A DNA stretch of 64,000 nt from Neocallimastix lanati (nom. inval.). Its lineage: Eukaryota; Neocallimastigomycota; Neocallimastigomycetes; Neocallimastigales; Neocallimastigaceae. Both the position numbers and the translations under genes were made by a program. The stretch covers positions 2,204,501 to 2,268,500 of the forward strand of contig JACVTC010000001.1 in NCBI GenBank assembly GCA_016946835.1, in the 5' to 3' direction. The notes under the pieces are model-generated. The model searched no databases. It was not told the origin of the DNA and was given only the letters and a program-made list of their open reading frames with translations. Shown piece after piece: positions 12,701 through 25,896 of the stretch; position 1 is the first letter of the stretch; each line of letters begins with the position of its first letter.

Positions 12701-14106
12701 ATGAAATTTAATAATATATTAAAAAGTGTTACTTTGGCCTTAAGTATACCTTTTGTGTTCGCTGACCAAATAGAAATGACTGGAGATTGTAAAGAAATTG
12801 TGGATTTCTTTACAGAAAAGAATGTTCTCTCTAGTATTCCAAAATGTGAAGTTGATAATAACGGAAATGTTGTTTCTATGTTAGTACTTTGATAATTAAC
12901 TTAAATATTAATATTATTAATATATTTTCATTAAAAAAAAAAAATTAATTGTAAATTATTACTAATATTTATATTATAATAATTATTAATAATATTATAA
13001 TCAATACTATATAGTGAACTTAATAGTTATTACATTACCGAAGAATGTGTTAAAAAGGCCTTATCTTATAATACTATTACTAATCTGTAAATATAATATT
13101 AACATAACTATATATGGCCAAAAATAATAATAATAATAAATAATTAATTATTATTTTTTTATATTTAATTTTTTTTTATTTATTATAATTAAAATATAAT
13201 TTTAAAATAGTACATACACTAAGGTTGGTGCCACTCCTTCTCACAATCCTGTTTACAATATTTTCCCACCAGAAATTGCCAATTTAACAAATTTGGAAGA
13301 ATTGTATGTATTTTAAATGAAATAGATGATGCAAAATAATTTAATACTTTTTTTGCTATATTAATAAATATTTATAAAATTAATATATATATATATTTAT
13401 ATATATATATAAATTAAAAATTTTTTTTAAAAATAATTCAATATCTAATAATAATTAACAAATATTTATTTAAAAAAACTTTTCTATTTTTTTTTTTTTT
13501 TTTTTTTTTGATTTATTTATATATATATTCCTTCAATAATTAAAATAGTATTTTTAGTTTCAGTGGTTACCGAAGCTATGCTAAGACTAGTATTCCTGCT
13601 GGTAGTTTAAAACTTTCAAAAACTTTAAAAAAATTGTAAATCTAAAATTTTTATATTTTTAGCATAGAGAAATTTATAATAAAATATTATAACTATTAAC
13701 AAACAAACAAAAAAAAAATTATTAAAAAAATTTAATACTATAATTAAAAAAAAAAAAAAAATAATAAAAATAAAAAAAATAATATGAATAGAATTATTGC
13801 AGGTATTACAGCTACTCAATCTAATATTGATGATATCGCTTGACTAATCTTGAATATTTGTAATAAGATAACCAAAATAACCATATTAAAAAAAAATTTT
13901 TTTTTATTACATAAAAAAAGTATTAATTTAATATGTATAATATAATATAATTTATTTTTAGAAAATTAAATTATTTTAATCGTCCATCTGAAGAATTCAG
14001 TTATGAACCATTAAAAATACTTCATAATATTTCATTTTTGTAATTAATTCTATATATATATATAATATACTTATTTTCTAATATTTTATTAACTAAAAAT
14101 AAAATA

Positions 14107-14143
<37 letters not shown>

Positions 14144-14376
14144 TATTAAAATTTAAGCTAAATAATAAATATTTTTTATATTATTTTTTTTAAATTAAAA
14201 AAAAAAAATAGAGAATTAGATAATGAGGGATATTTCCTTTTAGAAGATATACCAAAGGTTGCTTATGAATCCTATGAAGTCTTAAATCATTTGTTAGTAA
14301 CGATTAAGAATTATAATTATTTTTAAAATTATTTTAATAAAATTAATTAATATTTATATATAATTTTAATTTAATT

Positions 14377-14414
<38 letters not shown>

Positions 14415-15050
14415 TATTCATGGTCATGGATTAGATTATATTTCAAAGTATATGGCATATTTAAAAAATCTTAAATATCTGTAAGTTTAAAAAAAAAAAA
14501 AAAAAAAAAAGGCATATTTTAATTAAAAAAAATATTACTTATTATTTATATTAGAAATTTTTTTTTATACTTAACCTAATGTTTATTAAATAAAATTTTT
14601 TTTTAAATAAAATTTAATATATATTTAAAATATCGAAAGTGATTTAAGTGGAAATAATATTAAATATATTTTAGGAAGATTAAATAATCATGAAAAACTT
14701 GAATATGTGTAAAGTATTTTTATACGTTTTAATTATTTTGTTAATATTTTATTAAATATTTTATTCATTTACTTTTTTTTTTTTTTTATTTATTTATTTA
14801 TTTATAAAAAATATTATATGAAAAAAATTTATTAATTAGTGATTTAAGTAGAAATGCTATTTATGAAGATATTCCAGAATTCTTTAACAACTATAAAAAT
14901 CTTAAATATATGTAAGTTACTATAGAATATATAATTACCTAAATATTTTATTTTTGATTTTTTTTTTTTTTTTTTTTTGTACCCATTTAAAAATCTTATT
15001 TTTTTTTTTTATATTATTTTAATATTATGAATTAAAATTAAATATTATTA

Positions 15051-15091
<41 letters not shown>

Positions 15092-15424
15092 AAAAAATTT
15101 CAAAATAGTAATTTAAGTGAAAATCAAGACATTAGAGGAAAAACTATCAACAATCCAAATCTTGAAACTTGTATCTACGATAATAAATATGAAAATTTAT
15201 GTATTACTGATAAAAGTATTAAATGTTTAAAAGATAATAGCTACTCTTATAATCTTTGTAAAACTGATAATGATAATGACCTTCCATATACAACCAATGG
15301 TCAATGTAATTCAAAGGACGGTAAATGTCAACCAGGTCAATGCTGTAGTAAACATGGATGGTGTGGTACCGGTGATATGTACTGTGGAGCTGGCTGTCAA
15401 AAAGAATTTGGAAATTGTAACTAA
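12701..15424 (+). CDS. Secreted leucine-rich-repeat protein with C-terminal CBM18 chitin-binding module (one exon broken)
   Basis: Eleven exons: 12701-12879, 13015-13086, 13211-13303, 13549-13635, 13792-13859, 13962-14039, 14212-14292, 14412-14480, 14640-14708, 14840-14911 and 15109-15424. All introns are phase 2, and each middle exon is one leucine-rich repeat, with repeat ends such as LEYVDLSRNAIYEDIPEFF. The start MKFNNILKSVTLALSIPFVFA is a signal peptide, so the protein is secreted. The last exon ends in a hevein-like CBM18 with eight cysteines (C-x6-C-x4-CC-x5-C-x6-C-x3-C-x6-C) and the chitin-contact pattern SKHGWCG. Binding to fungal cell wall or other chitin, with the repeats as protein-interaction surface, is likely. 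The exon at 13792-13859 is 68 bases where 69 would keep frame: reading breaks at a TGA near 13842, where a TTT to TT loss would explain it. The gene is therefore either recently broken or carries an assembly error. The intact length would be about 394 residues. Confidence 0.8.
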
Positions 15425-15602
15425 TAATAAAAAAAAAAAAAAAATAGAGAGAAAAAAAAAATAAAAATTCTCTATTCTTATTAGTTATTTTTATTTACTT
15501 TTAACATTTTAAATTCTTTTCTTAAAAAATAAAAAAAAAAAATTATTTAATAAATATTATTATATATAATAGGATTATAATTTATTATTAAAACAACAAT
15601 AA

Positions 15603-15635
<33 letters not shown>

Positions 15636-16068
15636 AACAAATAAACAAATAAATAAAATAAAATAAATAGTGAAATAATATAAAATATTATAGTATTAAC
15701 AAAAAAATAAAGTAAAATAAATAGGATAATATTATAAAATATTATATTAAAAAGTAATTATTAATACAATAAAATAAAAATATTAAAAATATTAAAGTAT
15801 TAATACAATAAAATAAAATAAATAATAAAATATTATAAAATATTATTAAAGTATTAATAAAAATAAAATATAACAAAATAAATAATAAAATATTATAAAA
15901 TATTAAAATATTAATAAAAATAAAAAATAATAAAATAAATAGTAAAATATTACAAAATATTAAAGTATTAATAAAATATAAATAAAATAAATGTTTTTAT
16001 TAAAAAATATTAAAATATTAATAAAAATAAAAATATAATAGAATAAAGTAAACAAAATCTTCAAATTT

Positions 16069-16113
<45 letters not shown>

Positions 16114-16575
16114 ATTAATAATCATTTTAATATCAATATATATATAAACCATTTTATTTATCAATTAAAAAGTTTGGGTTTTTTTTTTTTTATTTTATTT
16201 TAAATGGTAATATTATAAATAATTAAAAAAAAAATGAATATAATAAAAAAATAAAAAAAAAAAATAAAAAAAACATAAAATTAAATAATGCTTTTAAATA
16301 AAAATTTTATTTAATTTTTTTATTTTAATTTTATATATTATTTGTATTATAATTTCTATCTTATTTTTATTTTTGTTTATTTATTAGTACTCAAAATAAT
16401 TTGTTTTTATTATTTTTGTTTATTATAAATAAATTTAGTTAAAATCGAAAAAGAATATGTCTATGAAATTGAAGAATATAATAAAAAAAAAAAAAAATAA
16501 TTAAAGAATTCCAAAAAGAATAAAATAATAAGAGTTAAATAACAATAATTACTATAAATATTTTAATAAAATGTT

Positions 16576-16608
<33 letters not shown>

Positions 16609-16750
16609 CTACATTTTTCATTATGTTGTATTATTAAATTTATTCTCTATATTTATTTATTATTTATAAATAATAAATAAATATTATATATATATATATG
16701 TTTCTTATTTATATTAATAAAAAAAAATTTTTTTTTTTATTTTATTTATT
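15425..16750. other. Intergenic region between convergent genes, with tandem repeat
   Basis: It holds an A run near 15608-15633, the degenerate tandem array at about 15655-16050, and T runs near 16070-16112 and 16577-16608. No gene is seen. Confidence 0.8.
15655..16050. repeat. Degenerate tandem repeat, ~60-base AT unit
   Basis: The unit, roughly AATAAAATATTATAAAATAT followed by TAAAGTATTAATAAAAATAAAAT, recurs about six times with small insertions and deletions. It is 3' of both the LRR gene and the convergent membrane-protein gene. Confidence 0.7.
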
Positions 16751-17123
16751 TTATATAATTTGAAATCCTTCATTTTTAAAACTTTCTTTGTCAATAACAA
16801 ATTCTCTATTTCTGTTTTTAAATTTCTGAATAGCTGCAAATACAAAACCAAAAAGAGTCCAAATCGTTATTAATCCAATATAGATAATATACCAGATACT
16901 ATTTTGAGATGGATCAAGGAATTTATATATCCAAACATTGCTATCAATTTTATTTATTATTATTATTATTATATATATATATATAAAATATTTCATTTTA
17001 ATAATTTATTATAGTCTAAATTATAATAATAAATTTTAACTACTATATTAAATAAAAATTTTAATTATTATATTAAAAACTTTTAAATTTTATACAAATT
17101 GATAAATATATCATATTTATCTA

Positions 17124-17168
<45 letters not shown>

Positions 17169-17950
17169 TGGTGAATTATAATAACTTACAATATAGCATG
17201 ATATATTTGAGCATAAATTAAATAGGCAACACCAGCAATAAACATTGGTAAAAAGTGATGATAATTGGTTGGAATAGTAATGAAATACCAATCGATACAG
17301 AGAAATACACTTTGAAGAAGATGTTGAATGATTTCTTGAGCCCAATGATTAAAATTAAAGTAAAATGTTTCTGCTTTTGGAAAGATTAAACCCCAAAAAA
17401 CGCATGTTACTATAATAGCAAGAGGTAAAAGAATATTATATAAAATATGAACTAAAGTATGAAGATAAGTATTACTTATTCTTCCTTTTAATGTACCCTT
17501 AGAATCACGATAATAATTTATAATACCAAGCTGTATATATTTAAATATAATAATTTAAAAAATAAAAAAAATGAAAAATAATAATAATTAATAATAATTA
17601 ATGTCAATAAAAAAATATATATATATATTTTACTTAATTAATGGATTTTTTTCTTTCTTATTTTATTTCTCTTTTTTTTTTTTAATAAAATAATGAATTT
17701 TAATGATTACCATAAAGTATATCATAATTCCGAAATATGTTTGATTAGTAAAATAAGCAAAATATATCCAATCATGGTCTTGATGGGGATTATGATGAAT
17801 TGTTACATAGACCGAGCCATATAAACCATAACATAATATGATAAATACAATTATTCTATATATAAAAAGACCTTTTTTTGAGCCTTTAAATGGAGTTATA
17901 GTTTGGAATAAATTGAATTTATCTGAACCAAAGTACGTTTCCATTGACAT
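16751..17950 (-). CDS. Six-pass membrane protein, FAR-17a/AIG1 or rolling-stone-like, copy B
   Basis: Three exons on the minus strand, 17950-17711, 17530-17190 and 16940-16751, encode 256 residues. Intron phases match the other copies and exon 2 has the same 341-base length. The start MSMETYFGSDKFNLFQ, the TPFKGSKKGLFIYRI stretch, FAYFTNQTY, the LHTLVHILYN segment and the basic end AAIQKFKNRNREF all align with copy A. About six membrane segments are visible. Compared with copy A it has an inserted residue near HNPHQDHD, a charged loop shared with copy C. It is convergent with the LRR gene. No frameshift or missing block is visible, so it is probably functional. Confidence 0.75.
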
Positions 17951-17983
17951 TGTAAAGAAGTTAATATTTTTAAAATATTGAAG

Positions 17984-18016
<33 letters not shown>

Positions 18017-19582
18017 AATTTTAAAATAATTTTAATAAATAAATTATTATTATTTTTTTTTTTTGTAGTATTATAATAATTTTGAAATTCTTTTTTTTAA
18101 AATAAAAAAAAAAAAAAAAAAGTTAAAAGATATTTCATGCTTTTATATGTATCACCTTTTTTAATATAATTGTATTATTTTCATTGTTTTCTTTATTCTT
18201 TTGAAAACTTAATTTTTTATAATATATATATTGTTATTATTAATTATTATTATTATTATTATTATTATTATTTTTTATGTATTGTTATGAAATTCATAAT
18301 TATTAATTGTTTATAATAATCATTTATAAATGTATCATTTACAATGTATCATTTATAATGTACCATTATTAACATTTCGTTTATTATTTAATAATATTAA
18401 TATTTGTTAATTTATATTGATTATCTATTATTTTTTTTATTAATTATATATTATATTATATTGTTTAATTATTAAGAAATTAATTCTTTTTCATAATCTT
18501 TTTTTTTTTTTTTTTTTTTCTATTTATTATTATTATTACTATTTTTATTATTATTAATAATATAATAACAATAATAAAGGAATTTTTATTTTTATTTTTT
18601 TTTTTTTTATTATTTATTTATGTTTACTACTATTGATATAAATTAATTTATTTTTATTTTTATTACCCAATAATATTACTTCTCAAAACAATAAATTAAT
18701 TTTTATGCTAAGTAAATTTTAATATTTCTATTGTTCAGCAGATAAATATTTAATATATTAATTAAAGCTATATTAATGATAATTAATGATAGACTCATTT
18801 GATTATAGTATAAAATTATTAATCATGATGAAATGGTATTCCTTAGAAGCCCCACAAGAAATAAAGAAATAGAGCTCTTTCAAATGATTGAAAAAAAAAA
18901 TTATATTTTATAATATCTAAATAATTTTTTAAATATATTATATTATTTTTTATAAATGTTCATTTAATATTTATAAATATGAAAATAAAATATTGAAGTA
19001 TAATTATTTTTTTTAAAACATTATATATTAAGTATTATAAAAAATTAAATGTTATTAATATAATGCTACATTTACAAAAAAATAATTAAAATAGATTAAA
19101 AATATATAAATTAAATAAAAAAAAAAAAAAAATTTTTAAAAATTATAATATATTTATATAAAATAAAAATTTTAAATTCAAAAAAAAAAAAAAAAAATAT
19201 TTATATATATATAAAATAGATATATATAATATATATTTATTTTAATAAATATAAGGAAATTTTTTAAAATAAAAAAAAAAGTGGAAAATACTTATTTGGT
19301 TATTATTATTTATTATTATTATTTATTATTTATTATACATTATTTATTATCATTATTATTATTTAATATATTATTTAATATTTTAAAAATTTTATTAATT
19401 TTTTAGAAAGATCAATCTTATATATGAAAATCATATATATATATATATACGATAGTATACGATCGATAGTAATATTTAGTATTATATTTTATTCATTTAA
19501 TTTAAAATATTCTATCATAAATTTTAATAAATTAAATAAATAGTATCTAGTATTTAAATAATTTTTCTTATTATTCATCTCA

Positions 19583-19616
<34 letters not shown>

Positions 19617-19706
19617 TTATTTTTCTTAATTTATTCATTAAGAGAATGGAAGAATTAGAAATCAATTCTATTTCTTGATAAAAAATTATAATTCAAATAA
19701 TAGTAT
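17951..19706. other. AT-rich intergenic region, no gene seen
   Basis: T runs near 17988-18015 and 19587-19611, ATT-rich DNA and short near-repeats such as the ATCATTTATAATGTACCATT-like stretch at about 18320-18370. No reading frame is credible. Confidence 0.75.
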
Positions 19707-20721
19707 TTAAGCAAGTTCATATTCGCCATATTTATCTCCATCATCTGTAGCTGAAGCAAACTTTCTCTTTTTGTTCTTTAATTTTTGTAATCCAGCAAAA
19801 ATAACTCCTGAAATAGCCCATGCCACAACTAATCCAGTGTAAGTATATAACCAATTTTTCTTTTCCCTATTAAGGAAATTGTAAATCCAAATATTACTAT
19901 TTTTGTTTTATTAATTTTTGATAATGAATATAAAATATATGAATTATTTTAAAATATAAGATAAGAATAAAAATTATTTAAATAGTATTAGTATTTATAT
20001 TAGTATTTGAATTTGTATTATATCTTTTAATATTATATAAACTTACTATATGGAATGATATATTTGAGTAAAGATTAAGTATATGACACCAACAAGAGAA
20101 ATTGGTATGGCATGAGTATAACTAGTTGGAACAGTAATTAAATACCAGTCAATACCAGTTAAAACAGATTGTAGTAAGTGCTGAGTAATATCCTTTGTCC
20201 AATGGATATAAGTATAATAGAAATGTTCCCCTTTTGGGAAAATTAAACTCCAATAAACGACTGTTACAATAAAAGCAAATGGAAAAATACAATTATAAAA
20301 GATATGAACCAATACATTTAAGTAACGATTACTAATTTTTCCTTTTAAAGTTCCTTTAGTATAACGAACGTAGTTTACAACACCAAGCTATTAATAATGA
20401 TAAAAAAAAAATAAAATAAAATTAGTATTATTATAAGAAATAAAAAAAAAAAAAAATAATAGATATATAATCAATACGTACAACAAAATATAATACATTG
20501 GCTAAAAAAGTTTGATTTGTATAATAAGCAAACCATATCCAGTCATGGTCTTGATTTGGATTATGGTGAATAGTACAATATATTGAACTAAATAAACCAT
20601 AACCAAAAATACATAACGCAATAATTCTAAAAATAAATAGGCCCTTCTTTGAACCTTTTACTGGTGTTAAAGTTTGATATAAATTGAATTCGTCTGAGGC
20701 GAAAAAACTTTCAAGTGACAT
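19707..20721 (-). CDS. Six-pass membrane protein, FAR-17a/AIG1 or rolling-stone-like, copy C
   Basis: Three exons, 20721-20482, 20387-20047 and 19896-19707, encode 256 residues, with the same intron positions and phases as the other copies and again a 341-base middle exon. The start is MSLESFFASDEFNLYQ. Shared motifs are TPVKGSKKGLFIFRI, FAYYTNQTF, LVHIFYN, HLLQSV, GIDWYLITVP and a tail that ends NEYELA-like (GEYELA), as in copy A (NEYELA). That common tail suggests copies A and C are closer to each other at the C-terminus. The membrane layout is as in copy A. The exon 1 donor is GTACGT rather than the more usual GTAAGT or GTAAAT. Confidence 0.75.
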
Positions 20722-21402
20722 TATTATTTATAAAATTGTATATTTTTTCTATTCTATAATAAAATATCTTTATACTATTTTAAATATTATTTCTTAATTT
20801 TATTCTTTTTTATTTTTATTTTTTTTTTCTTCTTGCTTATTTATATTATTGACTTTACTTTTATTTTTATTATTTATTTTTATTGTTTTTTTTTTTTTTT
20901 TATTGTTTATTTTTATTGTTTATTTTTATTGTTTATTTTGTTTACTGTTTATCTTTTTATTTTAAGAAAAATAAATAAATAAATAGATAAAAAAAAAAAA
21001 AAAAAAAGTGACATAAAAAAATTTATATTCTCATAAAATTTTTAACTCGTTTTATGACATTATGACATGTTTATTACATATATTAAATGTTTTTGAGTAA
21101 CTCAAACCATATTTAAAATCCAAGTTTTACAAAAGTAATTAAAAATTAATTAATATATAAGTACGTATGAACTCACATGATTATTATAAAATAATTTAAT
21201 ACAAGCCACAGTTAATAAATGTATTTATACATATGGTTCTTGAAAATAAAATTTGAACAATGATAATAAATGACATTATAAATAAATAAATATTTTAATA
21301 ACTTATCATTAACAAAAAAAATGTATAATTTTTAATTTTTTTATAAAATCAAAAAAATCTTTTTAGTATTAATATTAATTTATTATTTATTTATTTATTT
21401 AC

Positions 21403-21445
<43 letters not shown>

Positions 21446-22109
21446 TTAATATCTTTTATTATAGACACTTCCTAATAAATCAAATAAAACATTAACCAAG
21501 GTAGAAATCTTTGGATATAAACTTATTGTATTTTAAACCTTAAAATTTTTACCTAATTTTTTTTATATTTATAATTTTTATTACTTATGTTCAATAACTA
21601 CTTAATCAAATATTTATTTCACAATAACTAAATGAATTTCTCTTTTAAAAAAAAAAGTTTACATTCAACAATTATGAATTGGTATATTTAATTGTTTAAT
21701 ATTTAAATGTTCATTATTTTATTTTTTATTTTAAAGTGTTCTTTGAAACTTTAAATTTTACCAAAAAATAAATAAATAAATAAATAAATAAAAAAAAATA
21801 AAAAAAAAATAAAATTAATTTAATATAAATATTATAAAAACTAATATATATATTTTAGAAAAGTAAATTCGAATTTATTATTTTCAATTTAATTTGCTAT
21901 TATTATTAATATTATTTAAATTTATATATATTTTATAGAATAGCGTTCCTATATATTTATGAATGTAATTATCTTAATTTAATAGAATATGTTTGATTAA
22001 CATAATAAATATACTATGATAAATGCATAGGAAAAAAAAAAATTCAAATTTCTTTTTTTTTTTTTTTTTGTTATTTTACTTTCATTTATAATATATAAAA
22101 AATTAAATA

Positions 22110-22149
<40 letters not shown>

Positions 22150-22497
22150 TTTGTTATTTTATTTTCGTTATAATATAAATAATATATACTTTATTTTTTT
22201 TTATTATTATTATTATTTTTTTTTTTTTGTTATTTTATTTTCATTTTATAATATTATAAATAATTATATTTTTATTTTGTTAATTTATTTTCATTATAAT
22301 ATATAAATATTTTTTTTTTAAACTTTGGTAAATTCTACTTTTATCATGTCTATATTTAATTTAAAAGAAAATATAAATTATATAATTATTTATATATTTA
22401 TATAATTTATTTTTTTTTATTTTATTTTATTTTTTGTGTTATTTTATTTCCATTTATAGTATTTAATTAACTATATAATTTATTATTATTTTTTTTT
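20722..22497. other. AT-rich intergenic region, no gene seen
   Basis: It contains TTTTTATTGTTTA repeats near 20880-20945, an (ATTT)n array at about 21379-21448 and several T runs near 22060-22150. No coding evidence. Confidence 0.75.
21379..21448. repeat. (ATTT)n microsatellite
   Basis: About 17 ATTT units with one early C substitution. Confidence 0.9.
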
Positions 22498-23509
22498 TTA
22501 AACTTGGGTAAATTCTCCTTTTCTCATATCTATATCAGAAACAAATTTTCTATTTCTATTTTTGAAGTTTTGAATGTATGAAAATATTAAACCAAATAAG
22601 GTCCAGAAAGCAATAACTCCAATGTAAATAACATACCAATTACTGTTGTCAGTATTAAGGAATTTATATACCCAATGATCACTATAAATCAATAAATAAA
22701 TAATATATAAAAGTATATAAGTAATCCATTATTTTTTATATTATTATTTTTAATTTTAAATTTCTTATAAAAAAATTATATCATAAAAAGTTTTATTTAA
22801 ATTTTATACTTACTAAACAACATGATATATTTGAACAAAAATTAAATAAATAACACCAACAACAAATGTTGGAAGGAAATGAGTAGGTTTAGATGGAACA
22901 GTAATAAGGAACCAATCAATACCTAAAAAGACACTTTGAAGTACATGTTGAACTGCTTGTTGTGAATAATGAATAAAGTTATAATAGAATGTTTGTAATT
23001 TTGGTAACATTAATCCACAAAAAATAACTGTTACAATACAAGCAAGAGGGAATACCATATTATAAAATATATGAACTAAGGTATGAAGGAATGAATTGTT
23101 GATTCTTGACTTTAAAGTACCTTTGTCATCTTTAATATGTAAGAATATAGCACACTTTATTTTATAAAAAAAAAAAAAAATTATATTAACATTAAAATAT
23201 ATATATATAAAATAAATTATATAAAATAAATTAGACATTAAATATAAAATCTTTTTTTTTTTTTTAACTTACAGCAAAGTAAATCATAATACAGAAATAG
23301 GTTTGATTTGTGAAAAAAGCGAAATATACACGTCTTGTATCATTAGGATTTGGATAATAATATACATATATTGATGCAAATAAACCATAACACAATATAA
23401 GGAAAACAAATATTCTGTAATATAACAATCCTTTTTTGGAACCTTTATATGGTGTTATAAGTTGGTAGAGATTAAAGGAATTAGAACCAAAGAAAGTTTC
23501 AAATGACAT
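22498..23509 (-). CDS. Six-pass membrane protein, FAR-17a/AIG1 or rolling-stone-like, copy D
   Basis: Three exons, 23509-23273, 23154-22814 and 22681-22498, encode 253 residues. The start MSFETFFGSNSFNLYQ and the motifs TPYKGSKKGL, FAFFTNQTY, LHTLVHIFYN, HVLQSVFLGIDWFLITVP and NFKNRNRKF place it in the same family. Exon 2 is again 341 bases. It is the most diverged copy: the loop HHNPxQDHD is replaced by YYPNPNDTRR, exon 2 opens CAIFLHIKDD where the others have LG(I/L)xxYxR-like residues, and the FW of the third segment is FC. No stop or frame break is visible, so divergence in function is more likely than decay (inference). Confidence 0.72.
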
Positions 23510-24338
23510 TTTGAAATTTAAATTATTTAATTTTATTTAATTTTACTTTATTTATTTTTTAAATTATATATTATTTTAAATCTATATATTTTTACACTAT
23601 TATATATAATTGTATATATATATATATAAATAATTTGTTTCTTTTTATTATTATTATTATTATTTCTATTTTTTTGTTTAACTTAAATTAATATATAATT
23701 GATATTTCATAGAAATTTTTTTTTTTTATAAAAAATTATATTTTCAAAAAGTTATATAATTTTTTTTTTTATAAAATATAATTTTTATAATTATATTTTC
23801 ATAAATTTCTATATTATTTATAATATTATAATGTCTATTTTTGAACTATTAATAAAAAAAAAAAAAATAAAAACAAAAATAAAAAAGAAAAATATTTCTT
23901 TTTATTTAAAAAAAAAAACAACATATAAATAGATAGATATAAATTTTTTTTTAATATGTTATATATTAAATTTCCTATTATGAAAAGTTTATTAATTATA
24001 TTTATAAGCACTATATTAAAATTTAGTAAAAAAAAAAAAAAAAAAAACTTTTTATTCTTATTCATTATATTTATTATTATTTATTATATTTAATATATAT
24101 TTTAAAAGGATTACTATTAATTATAATCTATTATTAAATTAAATTACTTTGAATATAGTATATTATTGTTATGATATATAGTTATAATAATAACTTTAAA
24201 AAAATGAAATTAACATCTAACACTAATAAAAATTATAATAAAAAAAAAAGTTGATATTATTTGATTTTTAATAATATACTAATAAAATAATTATATAATA
24301 ATTATAATTAATAAAAAAAAATTAAAATACTTTAAATT

Positions 24339-24374
24339 ACCGTCCTTAATATAATGAACCGTCCTTAATATAAT
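24339..24374. repeat. Two 17-base direct repeats
   Basis: ACCGTCCTTAATATAAT occurs twice, two bases apart. It stands out because of its GC content in otherwise A/T DNA. Confidence 0.9.
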
Positions 24375-24685
24375 AGCAAAACTAAATTAACAAAAATAAT
24401 AAATTATAATGATTATATTACCAATATATTTTTATATTTTTGTGAATATATTAAAATATATATTAAATATATTACATTTATTATTATTGTTTTATTAAAT
24501 ATTATTGTTTTTATGTTACTGTACAATTTTTATGACAAATAATATTAATATAACATATATATAAAAAGGGTAACACAATAAATACTATTATATAAAGTTA
24601 ATTTGTTTTTAATAATCAAAATTTAACTTTAATAATATTAATTAACCATAAAAAAAAAAAATTAAAATAATAAAATAATAAAAAA

Positions 24686-24716
<31 letters not shown>

Positions 24717-25239
24717 ATTTATAATATTTAATATAATTTAAGGTTAGAACATGAATTTCTTTCAACAAATAATAAATAATAAATTTGTTTCATAGCCATG
24801 CTATTTCTTTTTAGCGTGCTAATGAAAATTTAAAATTATATAGAAAAAAGCACTTTTTTGTTTTTTATATAAAACAATTTTCATTTAAAAATTATTAATT
24901 ATAAACAAAAAACAAAAATATGTATTATGATATTATTAAAATATAAATAATATGAATATAATTATATATATAATATTTTTAAAATATAATTAAATATTAA
25001 AATATATATATAGTATTTTACTAATAATAATAAAAAGTATTAAAGATATCATATAAATTGAGAAAAAAAATACCAAATTTAATAGTATACAATTATTAAT
25101 ATTTGATATTTAATGCATTAATAAAAATACAGTTTAAAAAATTATTTGAACTTTTAATATTAAATATAAAAGTTTAAATAATTTTTTTAAATTTTATATA
25201 TATTAACCATGTAAGAATAATTATTCTATTTTAATTTGA

Positions 25240-25380
25240 TAATTATTATTATTATTATTATTATTATTTATTATTATTATTCATTATTATTATTTATTAT
25301 TTATTATTATTATTATTATTACTATTATTATTTATTATTATTATTATTATTTATTATTATTAATTATTATTATTATTATG
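25240..25380. repeat. (ATT)n-rich array
   Basis: Interrupted ATT triplets with TATT inserts over about 140 bases. Confidence 0.85.
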
Positions 25381-25847
25381 CTTATAATTAATATTGTGTT
25401 AGTATTTATGATGATATTATTTAAAACTATTATTCATTAGAAATAAATAAATGGTTTAAATTTTCACATGTAATGTAGATAAATTAAATATATTATAATA
25501 TTAAAATATTATTTTGTATAATAATAAAATGTTTAAATTTTCACATGGAACATAAATAAATAATATAAAATAAAATAAAATGATATTTCATCCCAGTTAA
25601 TTATAATAATATTAAAAGAGTAGTATTCGGGAATAGTAATATTCATAATTCATACCAAAATTATTAAAAAATTATATAATTTTAAACATTATCATATATC
25701 ATATACTTTTATTAATATTTATTAAATGATTATATTTTATTTATGAAAACTTGAGTTTTATTAGAAATTTTTTTTTTTTATTTTGTCAAAGTATATAATA
25801 AAATAATAAAAAGTAAAAAATAAAATATAATTTTATTTAATAAATAA

Positions 25848-25849
<2 letters not shown>

Positions 25850-25896
<47 letters not shown>

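Noticed and set aside
17121-17345. Minus-strand 74-codon frame within copy B
   Set aside because: Alternative frame of exon 2 of copy B running into a poly-A tract.
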